The position numbers and the translations under genes were made by a program. The notes beneath the pieces were generated by a model. It was not told the origin of the DNA, searched no databases, and worked only from the letters and a program-made list of their open reading frames with translations. From Reticulascus tulasneorum (Eukaryota > Ascomycota > Sordariomycetes > Glomerellales > Reticulascaceae), in the NCBI GenBank assembly GCA_001557505.1, contig LSAX01000002.1, forward strand, positions 4,898,001-4,962,000: a DNA stretch of 64,000 nt, written 5' to 3'. Positions 21,747 to 33,188 of this stretch are shown piece by piece; position 1 is the stretch's first letter, and each line of letters opens with the position of its first letter.

Positions 21747-23066
21747 ATGCTGTCTTTTTCCAACGTCCTGTCCATTGGCTTGTTTGCCAGTGTAGCTTTC
21801 TCCGCTGCATGTGGCAGCAAGAAAGGATTCGTGACGGTCAAGGGCAACAAGTTCCAGCTTGATGGAGAGGACTTCAACTTTGCAGGCAGTAATGCCTACT
21901 ATTTTCCTTTCAATAACGTAAGATGGAACATCTAATCGGTCATTGAAAAGAAGTCGAAACTAATATCGAGTGTAGAACCAAGCAGACGTTGAGCGTGGTC
22001 TCACCGCTGCAAAGGAGGCTGGCCTTAAGGTTTTCCGAACCTGGGGCTTCAATGATAAGAACGTTACGTACGATCCGGAAGGGTTGCCAAAATATGGAGG
22101 CGAGGGCGCTGGTATTACCGAAATCGTCTTCCAGAGGTGGGACAACGGAACGGCCACCATCGACTTGACAGCGTTCGACAAAGTGATCAACGCGGCCACT
22201 AACGTCGGAATCAAGCTCATAATCGCTCTAACAAACAACTGGGCAGATTATGGGGGCATGGATGTGTATACGCTTAACCTAGGTGGAAAATACCACGATG
22301 ATGTTTGTACCCCGAACCCTAACCCGAATTTGATCTAACAATATGCAAGTTCTACCACGTCCCCCAAATCAAGGACGCTTTTAAACGATACGTCAAGGAG
22401 ATTGTCACTCGTTACAAGGATTCTCCAGCTGTCATGGCGTGGGAACTTGGCAACGAGCCACGATGCGGTGCCGATGCGGTTCGAAACCTCCCTGCTAGTC
22501 CCGACTGTTCACCCGCTAGACTTAGCGCATGGACCGACGAGATGAGCACCTACGTCAAAAGCCTCGACCCTGATCACCTCGTGACATGGGGTGGTGAAGG
22601 TGGTTTCAATAGAAAGTCGGACGATTGGGCGTATAACGGAGCCGACGGCAGTGATTTCGACCACGAGATAACCTTGAAGAACATCGATTTTGGTACATTT
22701 CACTCATACCCAGATTGGTGGAGCAAGACCGTTGAATGGACCGACCAATGGATCCGCGATCATGCTGCTGCAGCACGTACTGCTGGTAAGCCGGTAGTTC
22801 ATGAGGAGTACGGATGGCTGACTCCAGAGCTTCGGCTGGAGTACCTGGGTAAAGTGAACAATGCAACGCGACTAGAAGTTATCAGTGGGTGGCAAGCCAT
22901 AGCCTTGGAAGAGGGTATTCCCGACATGTACTGGCAGTATGGGTACTCAGGTTACTCATATGGCCGTAACCACAACGATGGCTTCACCATCTACCTAGAT
23001 GACCCAGAGGCTAAGACTCTCGTGTATGAGCACGCGGCAAAGGTCAATGCCATTAAGCGGAGGTAG
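21747..23066 (+). CDS. Secreted GH5 endo-1,4-beta-mannanase
   Basis: Three exons (21747-21917, 21976-22302, 22350-23066) encode 404 residues. A signal peptide (about residues 1-20) is followed by a complete family 5 barrel of the fungal mannanase type (subfamily 7 by its motifs). The acid/base Glu is in WELGNEPRC (residue 202) and the nucleophile Glu is in VVHEEYGW (residue 318 or 319). FRTWGF and HSYPDWW are further family landmarks. It should cleave internal beta-1,4 links of mannan and galactomannan outside the cell. No carbohydrate-binding module or linker is present. The second intron is 47 nt with a GTTTGT donor, weaker than usual, but it joins GKYHDD to FYHVPQIK in frame, as expected for the family. 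Confidence 0.93.
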
Positions 23067-23852
23067 AATGGTATCATCTTCGCCCTTCAGTCGCCGTTGT
23101 TAAGGATAGACTAAAGTTCAACATTGAGTTTTATGGTTGGGACGTTAATCCAACGACCTGCAGACAACAGTTTGACAACGTTGGCTCATATAAACTTTGG
23201 CGCTTACGAATCGATATAAGTTCCAAGACGTCCCCCTTATCGCCATATGTCGACGAGCATTTTTGGGGCATTCGTATTTTCCAAGAAATCATGATCGGGG
23301 GGGTACCTCAAAGAATGCCTTGTACGTAGGCTCATCGATGTGATGCCGGCGTTATTGCACCGTCAAGCACATGCTTAGGCAGGGTTACTGGGAGAGGTCG
23401 CCATACGAGATACGACACGCGTGTGCTGTTGCTTCCCCTCCCCGGCCGTATTTCGTATAGTTACAAGGGCCACGAAAAGCCTACACTTTGTTGGCTGCTT
23501 TATTTAACAAAATGGTATTCCCACTAGTGAGGTAAGCCGGCGGAAATCCCCTACCAAAAATGCGACATGATTCGCGACATCAAGCCTAATCCGGATAGTG
23601 CAGAAACAAAAACACACAGCTGATTTCACCACTGTCAAGTTGTCCAACTCAGCCCTAGAAGCGGAAGCCTTAGTACCACCACCGAGTAGCACCGAGGATG
23701 ACGCAAGCTTTGCAAATGCGTGCTATGCGAGATTTGACATGATTTCGTGGCCTTCAGCTGCTTTCCTTGAAATGATATAAGAGCAGAACTTGTCTGTCGA
23801 GATCTTGTCTGGCTATGGAATGGCACCTCTGTCAGGTAGTCACAAACTCAAA
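23067..23852. other. Intergenic, promoter of the FAD oxidase gene
   Basis: About 790 bases between two plus-strand genes for secreted enzymes. No coding region is recognised. Confidence 0.5.
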
Positions 23853-25718
23853 ATGCAGTACAAACACATACTTACAACTTTATTATCTTTGGTTACTCTC
23901 GGGTGGACCCACCCCAAGCATTCTATGTGTCGATGTCTTCCATCTGACAAATGCTGGCCATCCCCGTCAGAATGGCAGTCTTTAAACAACACAATCGACG
24001 GCAATCTGGTAGCAGTCCGACCTGTTGGTTCAGTGTGCCATGAGCCTACGTTTGATGCCTCGGCCTGTGCATCTGCGACTGGGTTGTCAAACGACTCATC
24101 TTGGCGCGCTTCCCAACCCGGAGCCGTGCAATGGCCAAACTGGGAGACTTGGCCAGCTGCCAACGAGAGCTGTTATGTTAACTCAAGCCCAACTATTCCC
24201 TGTGGCCAAGGTCGCATCTCACTATTCTCTGCTGTTGTCCAAAAGGCAGGGGATATCCAGGCTGCGGTCAAATTTGCAAGGAAGCACAACCTCAGATTAG
24301 CAATCAAGAATAGTGGGCATTGCTATCTTGGACGGTCATCGGCCCCCGAGTCGTTACAGATTGCAATCCATAGCCTGAAAGACCTCGACTTTACTGACGA
24401 TTTCATACCAACGGTAGGGTGTGGCAAGCCCGATGGACACGGCAAATCGCATGGTCCGGCCGTCACAATCGGTGCTGGGGTGAACCTGAAAGAGCTGTAT
24501 ACGGCTGTAGCAATCCGTAACGTGACCGTCGTCGCTGGTCTTGCTCATACGGTTGGTCCTGCAGGAGGATATATCCAGGGTGGTGGCCATTCCCCACTGG
24601 GTCCCTGGAAGGGTATGGCATCCGATAACGCACTTCAGTTCACTGTCGTCAGTTCCAAAGTAAGTCATTTAGATACAGATCGAGACTTGCTGTCTACTTA
24701 CACTATAAAGGGAGATTTAGTCGTTGCAAATGAGTACCAGAACTCAGATCTATTCTGGGCATTGAGGGGCGGTGGAGGGGGAACATTCGGAGTCGTAGTC
24801 AACGTGACAGTGAGAACCTTTCCCGAGGTGCCCGCATTCGTGGCTAGCTTGACTGCGGTTACGACAAATACGAGCGGATTTCGCGATATTTGGCGAGAAT
24901 TCCATAAACAATTGCCGCAGATCAGTGACGCCGGCGCGTCTGGATACTATTACACGACAATAGGGGTTGACAATATCTCACCGTCGTCACTAGTCATGGC
25001 TCTCATTTTCGCTAATCAGACGGACGAACCGCTGCTAAATAACCTCCTAGCACCATTGGTCGCGAGCTTCGTTGCCCACGTTGGTAACAGCTCCGTTACC
25101 TACAGTCCCATATTCGCTCCAGAAACAAAATACTTCTTTCAGGTGTCTCTCCCTGACGAGTCCGATACCACAGGGGACATCTCAAGAATAGGAAGTCGTC
25201 TCATTTCACACGACTTTCTTTCTCGGGAGGACGGCCCGGAACGCTTGACGGATGCGATATTTACCGTTGCTTCTCACAATCCCGGAGGCACTATAGTTGG
25301 GCATATCGTCGCGGGCGGTGCGGTAGCTCAGAACACGGTAGATACAGCGCTCAACCCAGCTTGGAGGAAGACGGTTACGCATATTGCCTTTGGCCGAGGA
25401 TGGAGCATCAACGCAACCTGGGCTGAGCAGAAGGCGATCCAGGATACCATCACGAGCGTTCAGGTGCCGATTCTGAGAGCCTTGGAGCCAGAGATGGGTG
25501 CGTATTTGAACGAGGCAGATCCCGATGAGGTGGACTGGCAATATTCATTCTGGGGTGACAATTACAGAAGGTTGTATAAAGTGAAGCAGAAGTGGGATCC
25601 CAATGGTCTCTTTATTACGAGACGCGGCGTTGGAAGCGAGGACTGGGATGCGGATGGGCTCTGCCGTGTGCATGAGGGTCACGATCATTGTGATGACATA
25701 AAATATGTCAAGTCCTAG
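23853..25718 (+). CDS. Secreted FAD-linked oxidase (PCMH/berberine-bridge type)
   Basis: I choose the ATG at 23853 because a clean signal peptide follows it (MQYKHILTTLLSLVTLGW); the ATG at 23820 is upstream in frame and would bury that peptide. Exons 23853-24659 and 24711-25718 give 604 residues. The 51-nt intron (GTAAGT to AAAG) is in frame and open, so unspliced it would add 17 residues just before the GDLVVANEYQNSDLFWALRG segment. The FAD domain shows IKNSGHCYLGRSS, with His156 the likely covalent flavin ligand, and GGYIQGGGHSPLG, where many relatives carry a second, Cys ligand; here no Cys is seen, so attachment is probably through His alone. There are several N-glycosylation sites. Relatives oxidise sugars, alcohols or secondary metabolites; the substrate is unknown. 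Confidence 0.9.
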   Translation: MQYKHILTTLLSLVTLGWTHPKHSMCRCLPSDKCWPSPSEWQSLNNTIDGNLVAVRPVGSVCHEPTFDASACASATGLSNDSSWRASQPGAVQWPNWETWPAANESCYVNSSPTIPCGQGRISLFSAVVQKAGDIQAAVKFARKHNLRLAIKNSGHCYLGRSSAPESLQIAIHSLKDLDFTDDFIPTVGCGKPDGHGKSHGPAVTIGAGVNLKELYTAVAIRNVTVVAGLAHTVGPAGGYIQGGGHSPLGPWKGMASDNALQFTVVSSKVSHLDTDRDLLSTYTIKGDLVVANEYQNSDLFWALRGGGGGTFGVVVNVTVRTFPEVPAFVASLTAVTTNTSGFRDIWREFHKQLPQISDAGASGYYYTTIGVDNISPSSLVMALIFANQTDEPLLNNLLAPLVASFVAHVGNSSVTYSPIFAPETKYFFQVSLPDESDTTGDISRIGSRLISHDFLSREDGPERLTDAIFTVASHNPGGTIVGHIVAGGAVAQNTVDTALNPAWRKTVTHIAFGRGWSINATWAEQKAIQDTITSVQVPILRALEPEMGAYLNEADPDEVDWQYSFWGDNYRRLYKVKQKWDPNGLFITRRGVGSEDWDADGLCRVHEGHDHCDDIKYVKS

Positions 25719-25930
25719 TCATCATATCCCAAGTCTGAAGTTTGAATTGGCGCCAATCTTTGATACAATGGGAGCAATACATCGCTCCTAATAACATCAT
25801 GTCAGATGGAACTCCTCGGCCTCTCGCAAGTAGAATGGTTCTAACAACAAATCGCATAGTCGATGGCCCGTCCGATTTCAATGTTTTATGGTTTCATTGT
25901 CAAAGATACAAACGGCTCCATCTTGTGTAT

Positions 25931-28900
25931 TTAGCTTTCCGATGCAGATCCACTGCCAGGAACCACCGACCACGTCTCGCCAGTAAACATAAGTCGTCCA
26001 TCCAGTCTTAGCTGTTCCGGATCAAGATAAACGCACATCCCTAGCTTGTCTGTCTCTACGTTGAATACACGCAGAATCATATATATCTCGGAATGTCCAT
26101 CTGCGGCATGAAGATTTCTCATCTGCACTGGATTAGCAAGTTATGTGTCCAGGATCATCTGAGGACCTTACTCGTTGATATTGATACTTGCTCATGTAGA
26201 AAGGAGTGCTACAAGGTCCAGTAGTTGTCTTGACTTCGATGCAATACTTGGGCGAGGTGTTTTGCCAATTGTTTTGGTCAAGATAACCGCGGTCTATAAG
26301 CATCGCCGTAAGATCGCCTTCTGAGTCATTATAGACAATGTCTGCTGTCTCTCTTCCATTCCAGGCGCTCATGGACGCGTAGTCCGCATGAACGGTTACG
26401 TATTTCCGTATTGTACTTTGCCAATTTGCTCGGCTCCAACCTTGCAGGGCCGGGTTGAGGTTCGAGAGCAACTCGAACGCCTAGAGAAGCTGATTAGGTT
26501 TCTGAGAGCGTCGCTGGGCTCGTGCAAGCAACTTACATATAGCTCACCTGCGGCACCGATTTTCTTGTCGCGCTCGAACTGGCTGCTGGACCGAAATCTG
26601 CCCACGGTATCGAACCCATCAAATCCGGGAATGTCGTCCCCTAGTATGGCGTTTAGCAAACCTGCCATGTCGAATGCCCCCCTAGAAGGGAAGCCGACAC
26701 TCCTTGCGATCGTCACAACCCTGTTTAGGAGAGCCCGGTATTGGGCATCTTCAGTCGACATCTGCTCATGAAGAGAGATGATTGGCTCCGTGCGGATATG
26801 GCTGGGAAATGACGGACGCTGGGTCATATTGACTTGCCGAAAGATATTCTCCCGGGAGACAATATTTGCAGAACCATGATCCGTTTCGGGATTTGGCGTC
26901 TCCAGGGTAGCTGGCGGCGTGTTTCTGCGATTCGATGAGCTCGCGATCATCGACTGTTGTGGCAAGGCGCCATCATTATCAACACGATACTCGTCACCAC
27001 CTCGGCCATCGTTCACTGATGCATCCATATCAGAAATCTGAACTTGGATAATCCCCTGATAGTCAAGACTCAGCTTGATGGCGGCCAGTCCAATGTTCAG
27101 GATAGTAGTGAGGACATTGATTGCAGAGCCATCGATTTTATCGCATATCTGCGTAATCGGATCCCGCATTAGCCAGTCCGCAAGCTTTCTTGGTAGAGGC
27201 GAACCGAAGCAGAATTCCTGTGATGTTTCGTTCATGGGAACGTAGATTTTAAGTCCAGATGGTCCTTCACTTATGTGCATATCGCCGCTTGCTTCTTCTA
27301 CCTCGACCTGCTTCCCATCTTGATAAATCATCAGCACCGATGAGATACCATTGGTCTCTATGACTTCGGCCGTGCGGAGCAGCTGGTATAGCCCAGGTGC
27401 ATCAGCTCGATACCTGGGGCTATTGAAGGTCGCCGCAACCCTGTAATTGGCAACTCATTTAGTAACGTCCCTTCTAGTCAGAGGCTCACCCAGGCTTACC
27501 GGAGTAGAGGATGTGCTTTTCTCTTCAGGTCCCGATTTGATATTGAGAGTGGGCGTCTAACTCCGTCTGATACGGATGTTATTTCTTTGACGGAGGCCGA
27601 CAAGTAACGATTTTGGAGGTTTGCCCACTCAAAGAAAGGCTTCAGCCGGCGAACTTCATCCATACTATAGTCAAGCAGTTTGATGCGACTCCCAAATCGC
27701 GCAGCTAGATACTCGCGGTCAACGATGGCGAACGCTGTGTCCACAGATCTTAGGCGGACAGCCCCATTTGGGTACATGACTGGAAATACACAAGCTTTCA
27801 GGAGAGGTTCGGGTTGAAGATGATTTGACTCAGTTTGAAGAAGCGCATTGAAGGACCATATCGTACTCTTGAGCTCGTTCACCGTTACCTGTGCACTCGT
27901 CTGGGAGAGCTCATCATAAACCATCTGGAGAGTCAGTGTTTTGACGCTCAATGTGTTGAGGAAAAATTCCTTCAACTCTTCGTAATGGTCGTTCAACGTG
28001 ACCTTTCCCCGGATGTCAGTCGTACTTGACCACAAACACTCAGAGGTCTTGTGCCACCCAAGTCGACCGTCCTTTATAACAAATATGAGCCTGTCTTTCT
28101 CAAATTCTTGACTATCGCGGGTTTCACCGTCAGCAAGACAACTTTTGAGACAGTCAATGTTAAGGGGTTACCTTAGCTGGTCAACGAAAGTGAAAATTCT
28201 CATTTGGCTCAAATACCGATAGAGACCTAATATGCGATCAAAATCCTCACATTCGGTATTTCTCAATTCTTTCAGCTCGCCTACGAGGTCGACCCACGAC
28301 GCCCCCGGTATGGACAGTGTTCGCTGGAAGAATCGTGAAAGAAGTTCCATTTGATCTGGAACAATGCCAAGCACCTTTCCGTAGAGATGCTGGAGCGAAT
28401 TCTTTGTTACCATATCTGATGGCGCATCCCAGCGGCAGTTTTCAGTGGCAGCCCACTCAGCATCTCTCCCGTTATGTGCTGGGATAAAGATGAAGTTAAC
28501 AGCACTGAAACCTTGCCTATGGTGGGATGTTAATGTATGAATACACAGGGGATCCAAACGCTCACTTTATTTTGTTCCTCTGAGCCTGTTGAGCCTCAAC
28601 TCCTAGGCACTTCGCATCAAGAGCAACGTACAGATCCACCAATCTTTGGAATCTTCTTACAGATGAAGGCCTGGGGTTGGCAAATTTGATCCAAATAAGG
28701 ATGGAAAAAAAGAATGCAATGTCGTCGTCCTTTCCCACAGAGAAGGTCGTATGCAGAAACATCCATTTTGTACGAAGCTGATCTTCGAGTGATGCACCTT
28801 CAAGTTCGAGAAATGGAAAACGCTCAGATTCCTCCATGAAACGTAGGCACTGTCTTTGGAGTTGTTGGAATGGCAAAAATGTGTTGCTAAGGCTCTGGGG

Positions 28901-31417
28901 ACAGGGAAGTTTGGCCTTGCCGCAGAGCATATCTGCAGGTGTGTTTTCAATCTGTTTCTTGAGGGCTGTATTGTTGAGTATTTGTCTGGACTCGTATCTC
29001 CAGAGATATTCCAAAAGTCCGAGAAGCTTCTCGGGTCGGTTTTCCGCAACATAAGTGAACGTATCTGACAAGGCGTTCCCAGCGCGAGAAACTAGTCTCA
29101 TTCGTTCACGAACGCCAACGAAGTCATGGAGCCACTTGGTCCAGGACGGGTGCGACGATACCGGCTGTATTGGGACTTCTTCCAGGTATGTTGCATGCAT
29201 GAAAGCGACCCTAAGTCCTGCTCCCTCGGTAGTCGGGTTCAGAAGTGCTTCCGGGCCATAAGGGTGTTCGCCTGGGAGATAGAAGTCTTCCTGATATGGA
29301 AGCCCCAGTCGGCTATCATGGCTGTAGACATAGATTTCCTTGAGCTCGTCCCTGGTCTGCTTTGCTTTATGCGTGAGATAAAGATAGTGAAGATGGGTCT
29401 TGGACTCTGTCAAATCGACCGGCCTATCTGAGGACCTGTACATGCTAAGCATTGAGTCTCGCACATAAGAGATTGGTGGCTCCGAAGCACCAAGGTAGCT
29501 GAATAATACCTTGCGATCAACATTTGCAACTGCTGAAGGGTCCAAAAGTTTGATGTTCATCCGTGGCGGAATTGGAATTCCCACCGTTGTTGGAAAGAAA
29601 ACATCTTCAGTATTGGCGGAGACCCATTGCCCGGTCCTCAAAGGCAGGACAGTAAGGGTTTTCAGCCGTAAGATCCCTGTACTGTAATGGCGTTCGAAGC
29701 AAATAGACAAAACCTTTGCCAGCCGTGAGTGCCATTCTTGGCTCATTGATGTCGACTTCATCCTTGACACACGGGTGTTGAGGTCGGCTTGGAGCAAGTC
29801 AAGAACCAGATCGTAAGTCATCACGGCTAGCCCATATTGCTTCAGGGCATTTGAAGCATTCAAGATGTATTGTTTTGAGAGAAATGGGTCCGAAACAGGA
29901 TCGTCAAGGAGTGGATCTTGTTGCTCGTCCATGGCATCACCCGCAAGAATAACCACGTCTTTGATCTTGCGGAGGTCACTCCGATGTCGAGATTTCAAAA
30001 TGGGGGTTTCGGAAAGAAGTTTCTTGATTCTTTGGGTGAGCCCAGACCAGAAACTGCTAGAATCGTCGTCTGTTGGAGGGAGGAAGCTTGGCCAAGTGTA
30101 GCATAGGGCTGAGTGTTCACAGAACTGCAAAACAGCCTTAACGAATGCGGCGGCGATCCCGTCCAAGAGGTCAATATTCCGCCTTGAAGATGTCACAATG
30201 TCTTGCCTGCTCGCGCTGGTGTCGAAATCGGATTGTATGAGGAACTGCATATGGCTGGTCAGCAACTGCCGATTCCTCCACAGGCTTTTATGTAGCGTAC
30301 CTTGAAGTTGGAGGCTCTGACTGGTAGAAAAGCAAACACCTCCTGCTGTTCAATGACTGGATAAGAATCGATTGTGAGAGGAAATGCTAGAACGACTTCT
30401 GCAGAGGATGCCGCCTTTCTTGCCTCGTCTGTGTCTGGGAGCTCGCGATTATCACTTCTCGCCAGGTTTGTCGCCGAATGCCTCGTAACATGGTAGTGTT
30501 TCCGCTCCGTCGTTTCCCCATAATCTTTAGTTATTGAGGTGGTCTCGAGAAAGATATTGTAGTGGATAGCTTCGCCCATGCGGAAGACTTTAGAGCTTGC
30601 GAGTCCGCCGTCCTCGTCATAAAACGCAACACGTATCTGCTTGATCTTATTCAGGAATAGCAGACAACTCTGCTGAAGGTCACCCAGCTGCTTGAAAACG
30701 GTATCGCGAAGATGCGCAAGCTCTTCTTGGTTCCCTTTCTCGTGGAGATGAAGGGTCATCCGGGTCAGCGGACCATTCAATTCCTCGTTCGCGTCCTGCC
30801 ATATAGGTAGGACCATTCCCAGGCCCAGATCCCCCTTTTCATGCTTGAAATAGAAGGAGAAATGACCGGACTGAATATAAACCTTCCAAGCAGCGATAAA
30901 CACAGACTTGAAGCCAATCCCCTTGGCCCCAATATAGCCATGGGATGCTGATTTGGTGCTCTCACCGACAGCACAAATAGCGGCCAAGTCTTCCTCAGAA
31001 AACCCGTCCTCATTGCATTCAATAACTATATGACGAGGGTAGACCTGGAAGGAGATAAAGGGCAACTCCCCGCGTTCCGTAGCAGTTTTGAACTGGTTGT
31101 CATCTGCGTTCTGGAGCAACTCGAAGACAAAGCGGGCATCGCTGCCATATATGTTCTTTGCGAGGCTATAAAGCATTACATATCAGTAATTATAAGACAC
31201 CCGAAAACGACTTCACAGTTGTGATTGCAAAGGCAGGAGTATCTTACGTCTTGATCGAGTGCGCCGCCAATCTATCTTTAGCGAGCATACCTTCTTCGAT
31301 AATTCGTCGAACGTTGGGATCCCATTGTCCGAGGCGATCCATAACATCGTCACCGACGAATCCATACTTCTTAGATATCCCCACTACTGCTGCTTTGGCA
31401 GCTTCTTTGCTGGACAT
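25931..31417 (-). CDS. HSP90-like ATPase with NO VEIN/DUF3883 C-terminus (copy B)
   Basis: Eight exons on the minus strand (31417-31248, 31165-30301, 30244-28566, 28516-28172, 28111-27500, 27440-26537, 26480-26172, 26122-25931) encode 1691 residues; every junction is GT-AG and in frame. A helical N-terminus leads into the ATPase domain: N-box ELLQNADDN (72-80), G1 IECNEDGF (105-112), G2 GAKGIGFKSVF (136-146). Exon 3 opens with FLIQSDFDTSASRQD, the same landmark as in copy A (3246-8276), and WHKTSECLWSS lies in exon 5. The last about 170 residues form a DUF3883 domain: GELYAFELL, ETADIVYND, KYCIEVKTTTG and FYMSKYQ, so the acidic and ExK residues of a PD-(D/E)XK fold are all present. This pairs an ATP-driven clamp-like domain with a nuclease-like module. 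Plant NO VEIN acts in development; the fungal role is unknown and a part in genome or nucleic-acid surveillance is only inference. Confidence 0.87.
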
Positions 31418-33188
31418 TTTTCTCGATGGTGCTGCGAATATGCCTATGGCTCTCAACTGCACAACCGTTATCAGGCTATGAGGCGAACCATCATAGATAA
31501 AAGTACAGATAATTGACCCCCACTTCCAAATATTGTTGGTTTGGAGACCGCCCCCTTGAAACTGTTTATTAACTTCCACACTTCTATAAATAGAGAACTG
31601 TTATAAGCATAATCATACGAAGTGCTTACCAGATACATAGTCAAGCACAAGTGAATACCTGACGGAGGCCAAGGACAAGTGATGGGCATCCTGGAAACAC
31701 AGATTTACCACCAGAGCTTGCACCGATCAAGGCGGGAAAAGACCGTTACATAAAACACTTCCGTAGAAAATGCACAAAACAGAGCTGAAGATTTGGACAG
31801 TAATTTGTGAAGCAGAGGCCTATGTATTTGGTCTCATAACAGTCACTAGGTGCTACTACGTCATTCTATCCAGGTTAAAAAGTGCCAAGGAGTAAATAAA
31901 TCCACAGCGTTTACAAAGGAGGACTTGTCTATTGAGGTGCCTATTAGAAACGAGCGAGTGGGTAGAATATGCAACCGGCTATGCAACCGGCCTAATACAG
32001 TCGGGCGCGGTTACGTGGGGGGGGCCGACACAACAGATAATGCTTATATATTACCTGACGGCTTTAGCCTTGTGAGATAGAGGACAAAATCAAGGATCTG
32101 CATGGATGCAAATTAACGAATGTGGGCTTTGTTACTACCCACTCCCATCACAGCAGTCCATAATGCCTTTCGAGTCGAAAGCCACCTTGTTCTCCTCGAA
32201 GCAACCGTATCTTACGAAGACCGGTGTGTTAAATGACGCCTTCCGTCACATGCTATCCGAGTCAGACTCGTCGATATATTCCAACTCTCATGAAGTCAAT
32301 ACGCCACCAATGCAATTCCTCGCTGCGCCGAGCAGCGTGCCTTACACCCAACCCCCAAGTCGCCTTGCCGGCACCTGATGGTGAGCAAGCATAATTATTC
32401 GGATTTGGAGCGGAACCAACTACAGATGAAACGTACAGAGAACTGTGGTAACATACTTTGATGTTATGATCACTGTTAACCAGATGATGCCATTCTTTGC
32501 AAGATCCCGTAACTCCCTTGGTAGGCGGCCTTAGACGATTGTCTCTGGTCGGGCTCACTTTGGAGTTGCGCTCACCCCGTGTGTGAATCCAACCACTCTT
32601 CCAACACTTGAATTAGTCCTGACCTTGCGCAACTCTGGGTGCACGACGAGCACCTCGAAACGGAAGTCCATCATGTACGCTAGTGCGAACGACATCATCG
32701 CAACTTGGCCCTGAATGTTCGGGAGGAAGATGCGTCTTGTGTAGTCGGGCAGAATGGTCTCGAGACTCGATACGTCTGGCAGTCGGTTTGATCCAGGGCA
32801 GCCGGCCTTGTCCGCACGTGTATTGATCCTGTGCAGCTATCCGATTTCCTAAGATAGGCGTCGAGAATGTGGTTGCCAACTATGCACATGGAATAAGTAT
32901 ATTCATCAGTAGAGGCAAGGCGGGAGGTTACCATAGCTATTTGGCTTTTACGTACTTGCTACTTGGCAGGTCTACATTATCAGTACAATGGCAGTGGGTG
33001 AATTCTTAGAACAAGGAACATTGAGAAGACAACAGCATAGCAAGAGTCCGAACAAAACGGAGAGAAGAATGTGAAGTCATATATCCCGGATGTCATTTAA
33101 GCCTAATAAATAGTAACACATCAAACTCCGATGAAAATGAATCCCAACCCATAATCCGCATCTCTCATCAAGTTTGCCCTTTCATCTT
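31418..33188. other. Gene-poor 1.8 kb with relic coding signal
   Basis: Upstream of ATPase copy B and downstream of the Hce2-type gene. A plus-strand 90-codon frame (32106-32378) and several minus frames are present, but none is convincing apart from the exon-like stretch listed separately at 32574-32826. Confidence 0.45.
32574..32826 (-). pseudogene. Isolated exon-like coding relic
   Basis: On the minus strand a frame bounded by an acceptor-like GCACAG and a donor-like GTGAGC reads through segments with normal protein character (LETILPDYTRRIFLPNIQG, then MMSFALAYMMDFRFEVLVV). No upstream or downstream exons with a start or stop could be joined, and frames on both sides are broken. It may be the remains of a gene or a short real exon whose partners I could not find. 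The family was not recognised. Confidence 0.25.

Noticed and set aside
8478..25718. Secondary-metabolite gene cluster (permease, PhzF-like enzyme, FAD oxidase, receptor)
   Set aside because: No polyketide synthase, peptide synthetase, terpene synthase, P450 or pathway transcription factor is present, so a cluster cannot be supported.
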